In this document: piece after piece, positions 6,780 through 14,178 of the stretch
How positions within the stretch are numbered: the stretch's first letter is position 1
Layout: each line of letters opens with the position of its first letter
From: Pirellulales bacterium
GTDB lineage: Bacteria; Planctomycetota; Planctomycetia; Pirellulales; JAICIG01
Direction: 5' to 3'
Assembly (NCBI GenBank): GCA_025924495.1
Contig: JAICIG010000190.1
Span: 1 to 14,178, forward strand
DNA: 14,178 nucleotides
Position numbers and translations under genes: made by a program
The notes under the pieces: generated by a model
Told to the model about the DNA's origin: nothing
Database searches by the model: none
Seen by the model: only the letters and a program-made list of their open reading frames with translations

Positions 6780-7658
6780 ATGTCAGCCGACCATTCTTGG
6801 AACAAACCGGATAGCCAGTCAGGGCCGCTCGACGACCTGGAGCAGTGGGACGACGATTTGTTGCGCCGCTACCCGGAGCCGGAGAAAACGGCAGACCAGT
6901 TCCGCGATTATCGGGCCGAGGCGCGCCCGGAGGTCAAGGAGTTTTATCGCCTGCACCATCGCCACCAGACGGTCGACTTCGTGCGTGCCAAGCGCACCGA
7001 ATTTCTACCGCTGGCCAGGCGACGCATGAGCACGTGGGAAGCGCTTGAGTTTCTCAACACGCTGGTCGACGACAGCGATCCCGACACGGCCCTGCCGCAA
7101 ATCGAGCACTTATTGCAGACCTCCGAGGCAATCCGCCGCGACGGCCACCCTCGCTGGTTCGTCCTCGCCGGGTTGCTGCATGACCTGGGCAAGGTGCTCT
7201 GCCTGTTCGGCGAACCGCAGTGGGCAGTCGTGGGCGACACGTACCCGGTCGGCTGTGCGTTTTCTGACAAGATCGTCTTTGCCGAGTTCTTGGAGGACAA
7301 TCCGGACAGCCGCGTACCGGAGTACCAGACTTCCTGCGGCATTTATGAGCCAGGCTGCGGGCTCGACAACGTCCTCATGTCGTGGGGACACGACGAGTAC
7401 GTGTACCACGTAGTCAAAGACTATCTGCCGCCCGAGGCGCTGTATATGCTGCGCTACCATTCCTTTTACCCGGCGCACCGCGAAGGGGAATACGCCCAGC
7501 TGATGAATGATCGCGATCGGCAGTATTTCGCTTGGGTTCGCGAGTTCAACCGTTACGATCTCTACACGAAGAGCGCCGAGCGGCCCGACGTTGAAGTGCT
7601 AACGCCGTACTACGAAGATCTCGTCGCTGAGTTCCTGCCGCCGGTTCTGGCCTGGTGA
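6780..7658 (+). CDS. Myo-inositol oxygenase (MIOX)
   Basis: MIOX (EC 1.13.99.1) is a cytoplasmic di-iron enzyme of the HD-domain type that uses O2 to ring-open myo-inositol to D-glucuronate. The 292-residue protein matches animal and plant MIOX closely. All six iron ligands known from mouse and human MIOX have counterparts: His110 ([11 protein letters not shown]), His134-Asp135 (LLHDLGK), His204 (MSWGHDEY), His227 (RYHSFYPAH) and Asp260 (NRYDLYTK). The substrate-contacting Lys138, Ser228 and Lys264 are also present, as is the block [16 protein letters not shown] (144-159). ATG at 6780 has GGAG (6767-6770) inside the end of the preceding gene, three bases after its stop, so the two genes are co-transcribed. 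No glucuronate pathway gene lies in the window. Confidence 0.96.
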   Translation: MSADHSWNKPDSQSGPLDDLEQWDDDLLRRYPEPEKTADQFRDYRAEARPEVKEFYRLHHRHQTVDFVRAKRTEFLPLARRRMSTWEALEFLNTLVDDSDPDTALPQIEHLLQTSEAIRRDGHPRWFVLAGLLHDLGKVLCLFGEPQWAVVGDTYPVGCAFSDKIVFAEFLEDNPDSRVPEYQTSCGIYEPGCGLDNVLMSWGHDEYVYHVVKDYLPPEALYMLRYHSFYPAHREGEYAQLMNDRDRQYFAWVREFNRYDLYTKSAERPDVEVLTPYYEDLVAEFLPPVLAW

Positions 7659-7666
7659 TGGCGAGC

Positions 7667-8101
7667 TCAATCGAGCGTGGGAAGATCGAGCCCTTCGACC
7701 AACTCGAACGAGCCGACGATTTCGGGGGGCACGCGGGCGGGCATTCCATTGGCATAATTGACGAAAGCCCAATTCGTCGCCGCGCTAGCCAGGCGTTTGG
7801 CATCGGCTGCGCGCAAAATATCGTAGCGTCGCACTGAACTCGCCCGGCGGAAGCCCGCCACCCATGTCCGCACGATGATTTCATCCCCCAAAAAAGCGGG
7901 GCGCTCGTACGTGATCTGGTGCGACCGGACGACCCATCCCAAACCGAGTTCCTGGTACTTCTCCGGCGGCCAGCCTTGCGCGGCCGAATGGGCGAGCGCC
8001 GCGGTTTGCATCCATCCCAAGTAGGCCAGGTTATTCACATGCCCCAGCGTATCGATTTCGACGGCAACAACAACATGGCGATGGTCAAAAACAGCGGGCA
8101 T
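7667..8101 (-). CDS. Acyl-CoA thioesterase, 4HBT / YbgC-like hotdog family
   Basis: A small hotdog-fold protein predicted to hydrolyse acyl-CoA thioesters in the cytoplasm. The family motif with catalytic Asp, [17 protein letters not shown], lies at residues 15-31, followed by typical strands ([20 protein letters not shown]). The open frame extends to a TTG at 8140, but the first ATG in frame is at 8101. I prefer 8101: it gives 144 residues, normal for the family, and a promoter-like pair ends at 8140, so the TTG would not be transcribed with a usable leader. No Shine-Dalgarno is clear for either. The gene converges on the inositol oxygenase gene, the stops being eight bases apart, and diverges from tdh. 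The substrate is unknown. Confidence 0.85.
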   Translation of the reverse strand: MPAVFDHRHVVVAVEIDTLGHVNNLAYLGWMQTAALAHSAAQGWPPEKYQELGLGWVVRSHQITYERPAFLGDEIIVRTWVAGFRRASSVRRYDILRAADAKRLASAATNWAFVNYANGMPARVPPEIVGSFELVEGLDLPTLD

Positions 8102-8139
8102 GGGGTGGGGCAGTTCCAGGTTCCGGGGTTCAGCATTCA

Positions 8140-8167
8140 AGTTTAAGCTTTAGCCATTTGAAGCCAA
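8140..8167 (-). promoter_or_regulatory. Possible thioesterase promoter
   Basis: On the minus strand TTGGCT (8167-8162) is followed after 16 bases by TAAACT (8145-8140), each with four of six consensus matches. Transcription would begin near 8133, about 32 bases before the ATG at 8101, which supports that start over the TTG at 8140. Confidence 0.35.
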
Positions 8168-8188
8168 GGTCGAAAGCCCAAAGTCGCC

Positions 8189-8219
8189 AGCCCGCCCCTG
8201 CGCACAACCTCTGCGGGCT
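8189..8219. repeat. Stem-loop in the thioesterase-tdh divergent gap
   Basis: AGCCCGC (8189-8195) and GCGGGCT (8213-8219) are perfect inverted arms around a 17-base loop; TTGCT follows on the plus strand. No plus-strand gene ends just upstream, so a terminator makes little sense unless it stops read-through. It could be an operator between the divergent promoters. Confidence 0.3.
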
Positions 8220-8247
8220 TTGCTCCTATCTGCTTCCTCCTATTGCA

Positions 8248-8256
8248 TGTTACACT
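8248..8256 (+). promoter_or_regulatory. Possible extended -10 box for tdh-kbl
   Basis: TGT-TACACT (8248-8256) is an extended -10-like element with four of six matches; no good -35 lies upstream. Transcription from it would begin near 8263, about 36 bases before the tdh ATG. A palindrome AATTC-tt-GAATT (8268-8279) lies just downstream and could bind a regulator. Confidence 0.3.
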
Positions 8257-8298
8257 TCTGCCAAATCAATTCTTGAATTCCAGGAACGGAACGTCGCA

Positions 8299-9339
8299 AT
8301 GAAGACCATGCGAGCTTTGGTGAAGCGAGAGGCCAAGCCAGGTTTGTGGCTGGAGGAAGTCCCCGCGCCGGAAATCGGGATCAATGACGTGCTCATCAAA
8401 GTGCTGCGGACCGGTATCTGCGGCACTGATGTGCATATCTACAACTGGGACGCCTGGGCTCAGAAAACGATCCCCGTGCCGATGGTCGTAGGCCATGAAT
8501 TTGTCGGGCAAATTGTGGAAGTAGGCTCAAATGTCAAAGACTTCCATTGCGGCGAGATCGTCAGCGGCGAAGGCCACGTGGTCTGCGGCCATTGCCGCAA
8601 TTGTCTGGCCGGGAGACGGCATTTGTGCAAAGACACCAAGGGAATCGGCGTAAACCGACCCGGCGCCTTTGCCGACTACCTGGCGCTGCCAATGACCAAC
8701 GTTTGGGTTCACGATCCGGCGATCGCTCGCGATGTGCAAGCAATCTTCGATCCGTTCGGCAACGCGGTCCACACGGCGCTCTCATTCAATGTGCTAGGCG
8801 AAGACGTGCTGATTACCGGCGCGGGACCAATCGGCATTATGGCCGCCGCCGTCGTGCGGCATGCGGGCGCGCGGCACGTCGTGATTACCGACGTCAATCC
8901 CTATCGCCTGGAACTGGCCCGGAAGATGGGCGTGACGCTGGCGCTTGACGTGCGCGAACAGACCTTGGCCGACGCACAGAAGAGACTGGGCATGAAAGAA
9001 GGTTTTGACGTTGGCCTGGAAATGTCGGGCAACGAGCGGGCCTTTCGCGACATGCTGGCCAACATGTGCCACGGCGGCAAGATCGCGATGCTCGGCATTC
9101 CAGAAAAAGAAATCGCCATCGATTGGAACACGGTCGTCTTCAACATGCTCACGATCCATGGCATCTATGGCCGCGAAATGTATGAGACTTGGTACAAAAT
9201 GACCGTCATGCTGCAATCCGGTCTCGACATCTCGCCCGTCATCACGCATCGCTTCGCCGCCGCCGAATTCGAGCAAGGCTTTGCCGCCATGCGCTCCGGG
9301 CAGTCGGGCAAAGTGATTCTGACGTGGAACGAAGGCTAA
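8299..9339 (+). CDS. tdh: L-threonine 3-dehydrogenase
   Basis: Tdh oxidises L-threonine with NAD+ to 2-amino-3-ketobutyrate, the first step of threonine breakdown to glycine. The 346-residue protein aligns through its length with E. coli Tdh (341 residues). Catalytic zinc ligands Cys41 and His66-Glu67 ([19 protein letters not shown]) and the four structural-zinc cysteines 96, 99, 102 and 110 are present at a constant offset of three from E. coli. The NAD-binding [11 protein letters not shown] and the acidic end of the next strand (VVITDVN) fit NAD preference. [19 protein letters not shown] and GIYGREM blocks are present. The start is ATG at 8299: an in-frame ATG at 8158 would add 47 residues that match nothing in the family and cross the promoter. 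Ribosome binding is through GGAAC/AGGA at about 8282-8291. kbl follows 39 bases later on the same strand, presumably in one operon. Confidence 0.96.
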   Translation: MKTMRALVKREAKPGLWLEEVPAPEIGINDVLIKVLRTGICGTDVHIYNWDAWAQKTIPVPMVVGHEFVGQIVEVGSNVKDFHCGEIVSGEGHVVCGHCRNCLAGRRHLCKDTKGIGVNRPGAFADYLALPMTNVWVHDPAIARDVQAIFDPFGNAVHTALSFNVLGEDVLITGAGPIGIMAAAVVRHAGARHVVITDVNPYRLELARKMGVTLALDVREQTLADAQKRLGMKEGFDVGLEMSGNERAFRDMLANMCHGGKIAMLGIPEKEIAIDWNTVVFNMLTIHGIYGREMYETWYKMTVMLQSGLDISPVITHRFAAAEFEQGFAAMRSGQSGKVILTWNEG

Positions 9340-9378
9340 CCAACACCCCTCTTTTCCTTCTCGACCCTCGCTTCTGCC

Positions 9379-10563
9379 ATGTACAGCTCGATGCAACAAC
9401 ACCTGGCGCGCCAGCTTGATGAAATTCGTGCGGCGGGCTTGTTCAAGTCGGAACGCATCATCACTTCGCCGCAGCAGGCGCATATCGGCGTCGCATCGGG
9501 ACGCGAAGTGCTCAATATGTGCGCGAATAACTACCTGGGCTTGGCCGATCACCCGGAGGTCGTTGCCGCGGCCCATCAGGCTCTTGATCGTTGGGGCTAT
9601 GGGCTGGCCAGCGTGCGGTTCATCTGCGGTACGCAGCAGCCACACAAGGAATTGGAACGCAAGCTGTCGGAGTTCTTGGGGACAGAAGACACGATCTTGT
9701 ATTCCTCTTGTTTCGATGCCAACGGCGGCTTGTTCGAAACGCTGCTGGGAGCCGAAGACGCCATCATTTCCGATGAGCTGAACCACGCTTCGATCATCGA
9801 CGGCGTGCGGCTCTCAAAGGCACAGCGTTTCCGTTATCGCAACAACGACATGGCCGATCTGGAAGACAAGTTGAACGAGGCTCGATCGGCGCGATTCCGC
9901 ATGATCGCCACCGACGGCGTGTTCTCCATGGATGGCACGATCGCTAACCTGCCGGCAATCTGCGAACTGGCGGACAAATACGATGCGCTGGTGATGGTCG
10001 ACGATTCGCATGCGGTCGGGTTCATGGGCCGTCAAGGGCGCGGCACGCACGAGCATCATGACGTGATGGGGCGCATCGATCTCATGACGGGTACGCTGGG
10101 CAAGGCGCTGGGCGGCGCGAGTGGCGGCTATACCAGCGGTCGATGCGAGATTGTCGACATGCTACGGCAACGCTCGCGGCCCTATTTGTTTTCGAATTCG
10201 GTCGCGCCCATGATTGTAGCGACGTCGCTCAAAGTGCTGGACTTGTTGGGCCGCTCGACCGAGCTGCGCGATCGCTTGCACGAGAACACGCGACATTTCC
10301 GCTCGGGAATGACGGCGCGCGGATTTAAGATCGTGCCGGGAGAGCACCCGATCACTCCCATCGTGCTGGGCGACGCTGTGCTTGCAGGGCGGATGGCGGA
10401 GAAGATGCTGGAGCAAGGCGTCTACGTGATCGGCTTTTCGTACCCTGTCGTGCCGCAGGGCAAAGCCCGCATCCGCGTGCAGGTTTCGGCCGCGCATACT
10501 CGCGAAGACCTCGATTTTGCGATCGAGGCGTTTGCCGCAGTCAAATCAGAGCTAGGCGTGTAA
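9379..10563 (+). CDS. kbl: Glycine C-acetyltransferase (2-amino-3-ketobutyrate CoA ligase)
   Basis: Kbl is a PLP enzyme of the alpha-oxoamine synthase family that cleaves 2-amino-3-ketobutyrate with CoA to glycine and acetyl-CoA, completing the pathway begun by Tdh. The 394 residues match the E. coli enzyme (398). The PLP Schiff-base lysine is Lys242 in [15 protein letters not shown]; Asp208 and His211 (VDDSHAVGF) contact the cofactor ring and His136 (NHASIIDG) stacks on it. The N-terminal block [15 protein letters not shown] (46-60) and the C-terminal block [16 protein letters not shown] are also typical. The labile aminoketone made by Tdh is best used at once, which explains the pairing; here the order is tdh then kbl, the reverse of E. 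coli. No strong ribosome binding site precedes the ATG; an internal ATG at 9391 is not better. Confidence 0.96.
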   Translation: MYSSMQQHLARQLDEIRAAGLFKSERIITSPQQAHIGVASGREVLNMCANNYLGLADHPEVVAAAHQALDRWGYGLASVRFICGTQQPHKELERKLSEFLGTEDTILYSSCFDANGGLFETLLGAEDAIISDELNHASIIDGVRLSKAQRFRYRNNDMADLEDKLNEARSARFRMIATDGVFSMDGTIANLPAICELADKYDALVMVDDSHAVGFMGRQGRGTHEHHDVMGRIDLMTGTLGKALGGASGGYTSGRCEIVDMLRQRSRPYLFSNSVAPMIVATSLKVLDLLGRSTELRDRLHENTRHFRSGMTARGFKIVPGEHPITPIVLGDAVLAGRMAEKMLEQGVYVIGFSYPVVPQGKARIRVQVSAAHTREDLDFAIEAFAAVKSELGV

Positions 10564-10567
10564 CGGC

Positions 10568-10593
10568 CGTTCGCCGCGCGCCACCGGCGACCG
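10568..10593. terminator. Stem-loop between convergent genes
   Basis: TCGCCG (10571-10576) pairs with CGGCGA (10585-10590) across an 8-base loop; with one mismatch the arms extend to nine bases (10568-10576 and 10585-10593). It fills most of the 31-base gap between the stop of kbl and the stop of the minus-strand hydrolase. No T-run follows on either strand, so a bidirectional transcription end is likely from position but not proven by sequence. Confidence 0.4.
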
Positions 10594-10594
10594 A

Positions 10595-12931
10595 CTACTC
10601 TGCTCCATAAAGCAAGTACGGCTTCCGCCGGGTCTTGAATTCTTCCAATTCTGCCGCATACAACGCCTCGAGTTCCGCAGCCTGCTTGCCCACTTCGAGT
10701 GCTTCGAGCACTTTCTTGCTGCCAAGCAGCCGGGCATAGCCGGCAAGGTCCCACGCGTCGGGGTACAGACGCCGCAAGGCGACAGCGATTTCGAATCCGG
10801 TGCGCACTGGACGGAATATCTTCCGATCGGTGACGATGACATTCACGCCGCCGCAGTTCTCGCCGGCGAATTTGCTGCTCGCGGGCTGAAAGGAAATCGG
10901 CACAAACGCAGCGCCTACTGGCGCCTGTCTCTTCAGTTCGCGTGCGAGCTTTTGGCCATCCAGCCAAGGCGCGCCAATCACTTCGAACGGAGTGTCCGTC
11001 CCGCGGCCGACGGACAAATTGGTCGTTTCCAACAGCCCGACGCCCGGGTAAAGCAGCGCCTCGGCGAGGCTGCGCATGTTCGGGGAGGGATTGATCCAAG
11101 TCAGCCCGGTGCCGTCGTAAAAGTCGCTCCGCTGCCAGCCTTCCAACGGCACGACGGTAAGATCGACCCCGATCTTTCGCTCGACATTGAAGAGCTTTGC
11201 CAATTCGCCAAGCGTTAATCCGTGGCGGATGGGAATCGTGTGGTAGCCGACGAAGGACTCGCTGCCATTGTCAAGGAGCGGCCCCTCGACATCGATGCCG
11301 TTGATTGGGTTCGGTCGATCCAGAACGAAGAATTTCTTCCCGGCTGCTGCAGCCGCTTCCATGGCGCCGCCAAGCGTTGAACTGTAAGTATAGAATCGGG
11401 CCCCGATATCCTGGATGTCGAAGACGAGCGCATCCAAGCCCTCCAGCATTTCGGCGGTCGGCTTGCGGTGTTTTCCATAGAGGCTGTAAATGCGCAGGCC
11501 GGTGGCAGCATCCTGACTGTCTTCGATTTTGGCGATGTCAAGCCGCCCTTCGAAACCGTGCTCGGGAGAGAACAAAGCGACCAGTTCGACGCCGGGCGCT
11601 TTGCCCAGCAATGCGACGGTGCTGGTTCCTGCTCGATTGACGCCCGTGTGGTTGGTAATCAAGCCGACTCTGCGGCCCGCGAGCTGTTTGAAGCTGCCCC
11701 GTTCGAGCACGTCGATGCCTGTGAGAGTCGTCCGCTCAATTGCATCGGCGGCGATGGTACCGATTCGGCCAGCCAGCGAATTAACATTTCCCTGCCCTAT
11801 CGGATGCAGTCGGTTGCTCAGAAAAATGACGGCCAATTGCAACTCGGGATCGATCCAAAACGCCGTCCCCGTAAAGCCGCCATGCCCGACAGCGCGAGAC
11901 GAAAACGTCTTGCCGCGATTCGACGAATAACCGGTCTTCATGTCCCAGCCGAGCCCGCGCAATCCGCCGCCGGGAACGGTTTGCGGCGTGCACATCGTAG
12001 CAATGGTCTCAGGCGCTAGCACGCGCGCGCCGTGGTACTCTCCGCCGTTCAAGAGCATCTGCGCGTACACCGCCAGGTCTTCCGCCGTCGAGAACAGACC
12101 GGCGTGGCCAGCCACGCCGCCCAGCGCATAGGCGCGAGGATCATGCACCTCTCCTTGCATCCAATGGCCGTCGCGCTGCTCGGTCGGCGCAGCCCGCTGG
12201 CGCAGCGTCTCTGGCGGCAGAAATCCGGTCTCGGTCAGGCCCAGCGGGCTGAAGATATGCTGCTGGGAAAATTGATGAATGTCTTGCCCGGACACGCGGC
12301 GAACCAACTCCCCCAGCACCATAAAGCCGACGTCGCTATAGATGAATTTCGTGCCGGGAGGCGCATGCAGCGAAATAGCCAGCAACCGTTCAATGGCTCG
12401 CTCCGGGCCATCGGCGTAGTCGTCGATGGGATTATCCGCGATCAAGCCCGATTGATGCGTGAGCAACTGCCGGACGGTAATGTTCTGCTTGCCATTGGCG
12501 GCGAACTCGGGCAAGTAACTGGCGACCGGGTCGTCGAGCTTGATGCGACCTTGTTCCGCAAGCAGCATCACGCTGGTCGCTGTGGCGATCGGCTTCGTAA
12601 GCGAGGCAAGGTCAAACACGGTGTCGGCCGTCATGGCGACGCGCTCGGGCTCGATGCTGCGGTTCCCATACGCCTTGAGCAAGACGATTTTCCCCTGCCG
12701 GCTGACAAGCACCACGCAGCCGGGCATGTTGCGCGCGGCCAAACCTTCCGCCGCGGCCACGTCGATTTCCGCGAGTTTCGCCGCGCTCATGCCGACCGCT
12801 TCGGGTGCAACCCATTCAAGTTTCGGCGGCGCCGCAAATGCCAGCACTGGCGCCAGAACGCCAAGTGCGACCGCCAATAGCGGAGGACGGTTCTTTCGCA
12901 AACCGCCCAACAAAGCTGATAGTCTGGCCAT
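10595..12931 (-). CDS. Exported fusion: beta-lactamase-fold serine hydrolase (AmiE-like) + NamZ/DUF1343 exo-muramidase
   Basis: One 778-residue chain with two domains. Residues about 15-36 are a signal peptide (LLAVALGVLAPVLAFA), so it acts outside the cytoplasm. Residues 45-400 are a class C beta-lactamase-fold hydrolase: Ser110-x-x-Lys113 (LASLTKP), Tyr198-Ser-Asp (IYSD) and His350-Gly-Gly (GHGGFTG). Residues about 403-778 are DUF1343, the family of exo-beta-N-acetylmuramidase NamZ: SPEHGFEG (455-462), DIQDIGARFYTY (505-516), DRPNPI (538-543) and NLSVGRGTDTPFE (638-650). In B. subtilis the separate proteins AmiE (same serine hydrolase family, a muramoyl-L-alanine amidase) and NamZ are encoded in one muropeptide recycling operon, so the fusion probably strips peptides and then releases MurNAc. 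An esterase or D,D-peptidase role for the first domain remains possible. ATG at 12931 is preferred over 12946: GGGGAG (12944-12939) lies seven bases upstream. The stop of the symporter gene is four bases before this start. Confidence 0.9.
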   Translation of the reverse strand: MARLSALLGGLRKNRPPLLAVALGVLAPVLAFAAPPKLEWVAPEAVGMSAAKLAEIDVAAAEGLAARNMPGCVVLVSRQGKIVLLKAYGNRSIEPERVAMTADTVFDLASLTKPIATATSVMLLAEQGRIKLDDPVASYLPEFAANGKQNITVRQLLTHQSGLIADNPIDDYADGPERAIERLLAISLHAPPGTKFIYSDVGFMVLGELVRRVSGQDIHQFSQQHIFSPLGLTETGFLPPETLRQRAAPTEQRDGHWMQGEVHDPRAYALGGVAGHAGLFSTAEDLAVYAQMLLNGGEYHGARVLAPETIATMCTPQTVPGGGLRGLGWDMKTGYSSNRGKTFSSRAVGHGGFTGTAFWIDPELQLAVIFLSNRLHPIGQGNVNSLAGRIGTIAADAIERTTLTGIDVLERGSFKQLAGRRVGLITNHTGVNRAGTSTVALLGKAPGVELVALFSPEHGFEGRLDIAKIEDSQDAATGLRIYSLYGKHRKPTAEMLEGLDALVFDIQDIGARFYTYSSTLGGAMEAAAAAGKKFFVLDRPNPINGIDVEGPLLDNGSESFVGYHTIPIRHGLTLGELAKLFNVERKIGVDLTVVPLEGWQRSDFYDGTGLTWINPSPNMRSLAEALLYPGVGLLETTNLSVGRGTDTPFEVIGAPWLDGQKLARELKRQAPVGAAFVPISFQPASSKFAGENCGGVNVIVTDRKIFRPVRTGFEIAVALRRLYPDAWDLAGYARLLGSKKVLEALEVGKQAAELEALYAAELEEFKTRRKPYLLYGAE

Positions 12932-12935
12932 CGCC

Positions 12936-14178
12936 TTACTCCCCATTCGCTGACGCTTCCGAAATCGCCGAGATTTGCGCCGGCAAGAACAGACTTGCCA
13001 GTACGCCCAAGCCGAACGTTCCCAAGGAACCGACCGCCGCGAACCAGGGCCAGGCCAGCGGCGTGCGAACTTTGATCCAGGTCATGGCAATCAATCCGCC
13101 TACCAACGCAACCAAGGCCGCTTGTTGGCTAACGCGTCGAGTAAACACGCCAAGAAAGAACACGCCAAGGATAACGCCCGTCGTGAATCCAGCGATCGCC
13201 AACACGTTGCTGACCACGCTCTCGGCAAGATACTGCCCTGCGATGCCAACCGAAATCTGGATCAAGCCGAATAATACCGTAAAGCCGCGCGTCACTCGCA
13301 AAGCATGTCGTGGATCGGCATCGGGCTTGAATAGCGGCACATAAAAATCGTTCACGGCCGCAGCCGCCGATGAGTTCAGAGAGCCGGACAACGTCGACAT
13401 CGCCGCCGCGAAAACCGCGGCTAAGGTCAATCCCACCACGCCGACCGGCAGTTCGCGAATGATGAACGTGGCAAAAACTTCGTCATCGCGATCGAAGGGC
13501 CTGTCCTGGTAGAAGTACGCGAGCCCGACTCCCAGCAATAAGAAGAGCGAGAATTGAGCCAGCACAACCCAACCGCTGGCAATCAGAGCGCGTCCCGCCT
13601 CGCGCTGACTGCGCGCTGACAGATAGCGTTGCACCATGAGTTGATCGGCCCCGTGAGAGCCAAGCGAGAAAAAAGCGCCGCCGATAATGCCCGCCCACAG
13701 CGTATAGGGCTGCGTCAAATCGAACGCTGGATCGATCAGGCGAAACTTGTCATGGTCGCGTCCAAAAGCGAGTAAGCCTTCCCAACCGCCAGGCAGGCGA
13801 GTAAGCAACACCGCCCCGGCGACGCCGGCGCCTAACATGTAGATGAAGAACTGGGCGAAGTCCGTCCAGGCAACCGCTTTCATGCCCCCAAAGAAAGTAT
13901 AAATGATCGTAGCGACGCCCATCGCGCCGACGGCCAGGGCCAGTTGCCGATCGAACGTTTGCGTGCCGGCAGTGGGATCAGGAGCAAACAACATCGCCTT
14001 CAATACAATACCAGCCAGCAGCAATCGCAAGCCGTCGGCCAGACTTCGAGTGACAATGAACAACAGCGAGGCGGCTTGTTTGGTCGTTCCGCCGAACCGG
14101 CGGTCGAGCACCTGATAGGCCGTGAACAGGTCGCCGCGAAAATACTGAGGCAGCAAGATCCCGACGACGATATAGCGA
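12936..14178 (-). CDS. Sodium:solute symporter (SSF family), 5' end outside window
   Basis: A multi-pass inner-membrane transporter of the SSF family, which couples sugar, amino acid or sialic acid uptake to Na+. The frame is open to the right edge, and residues before the TTG at 14156 (RYIVVGIL) continue the protein, so the true start is outside. LPQYFRGDLFTAYQVLDRRFG, the YFR...Y..L..RFG block after the first transmembrane helices, is typical of SSF. YTFFGGMKAVAWTDFAQFF, GSHGADQLMVQRYLSA and the sodium-site motif AAAMSTLSGSLNSSAAA (about 13365-13408) are also present. About ten hydrophobic segments remain. The TAA stop is four bases before the ATG of the amidase/NamZ fusion and the Shine-Dalgarno of that gene overlaps the end of this one, so they are translated from one transcript. 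The neighbour suggests uptake of MurNAc or another wall-derived sugar or peptide; glucose, galactose and sialic acid types cannot be excluded. Confidence 0.92.
   Translation of the reverse strand, partial: RYIVVGILLPQYFRGDLFTAYQVLDRRFGGTTKQAASLLFIVTRSLADGLRLLLAGIVLKAMLFAPDPTAGTQTFDRQLALAVGAMGVATIIYTFFGGMKAVAWTDFAQFFIYMLGAGVAGAVLLTRLPGGWEGLLAFGRDHDKFRLIDPAFDLTQPYTLWAGIIGGAFFSLGSHGADQLMVQRYLSARSQREAGRALIASGWVVLAQFSLFLLLGVGLAYFYQDRPFDRDDEVFATFIIRELPVGVVGLTLAAVFAAAMSTLSGSLNSSAAAAVNDFYVPLFKPDADPRHALRVTRGFTVLFGLIQISVGIAGQYLAESVVSNVLAIAGFTTGVILGVFFLGVFTRRVSQQAALVALVGGLIAMTWIKVRTPLAWPWFAAVGSLGTFGLGVLASLFLPAQISAISEASANGE

Noticed and set aside
8794..9786. Minus-strand open frame of 330 residues across tdh and kbl
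   Set aside because: It spans two clear plus-strand genes and the gap between them, and its composition is typical of antisense frames in GC-rich DNA.
12032..12880. Plus-strand open frame of 282 residues within the amidase/NamZ fusion gene
   Set aside because: It is antisense to the signal peptide and serine hydrolase domain of a gene with intact motifs; no support of its own.
1..14178. Possible mobile element, phage, CRISPR, defence cassette, tRNA or rRNA
   Set aside because: Genes are tightly packed metabolic and envelope genes; no spaced direct repeats, transposase or integrase motifs, or cloverleaf-like sequence were seen in the gaps.

Overview
The window looks like chromosomal DNA of a free-living, GC-rich (about 60% by eye) Gram-negative bacterium, most likely a planctomycete of the Pirellulales type. 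This rests on the gene mix (bacterial myo-inositol oxygenase, a PLC-like phosphodiesterase, a secreted amidohydrolase of unusual subtype, a beta-lactamase-fold/DUF1343 fusion, PgpA), on several signal peptides, and on sigma-70-like promoters with TAGAAT/TACAAT -10 boxes. The taxonomic call is an inference. No IS element, phage gene, CRISPR, tRNA or rRNA was seen.

Layout. (1) 1-1075, minus: N-terminal part of an assimilatory sulfite reductase hemoprotein, cut by the window edge. (2) 1076-1492: a 417-base divergent intergenic region with inverted repeats. (3) 1493-2329, plus: an unrecognised secreted two-part protein. (4) 2445-2969, plus: pgpA, apparently leaderless. (5) 3077-3940, plus: folD behind a good promoter. 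(6) 4131-5834, plus: a secreted D-aminoacylase-like amidohydrolase that has lost the usual HxH and Cys metal ligands. (7) 5958-6776 and 6780-7658, plus: a two-gene unit of a secreted PLC/GDPD-like phosphodiesterase and a myo-inositol oxygenase. (8) 7667-8101, minus: a 4HBT acyl-CoA thioesterase. (9) 8299-9339 and 9379-10563, plus: tdh-kbl, converting threonine to glycine and acetyl-CoA. (10) 10595-12931 and 12936-14178, minus: an exported amidase-like/NamZ fusion preceded by a sodium:solute symporter that runs off the right edge.

How the genes work together. Three modules can be read. tdh-kbl degrades threonine to glycine, and FolD supplies one-carbon folates, although folD has its own promoter and is not linked to them. 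The phosphodiesterase-MIOX pair suggests scavenging of inositol from phospho-inositol compounds followed by oxidation to glucuronate. The symporter-amidase/NamZ pair suggests cell-wall turnover: stripping of the peptide from muramic acid, release of MurNAc and sugar uptake.

The most notable points are the single-chain joining of what resemble the B. subtilis AmiE and NamZ activities next to a transporter, the inositol unit, the altered metal centre of the amidohydrolase, and the predicted leaderless pgpA with an 8-bp palindrome across its -10/start region. I did not see a defence system or another wholly unknown multi-gene system.
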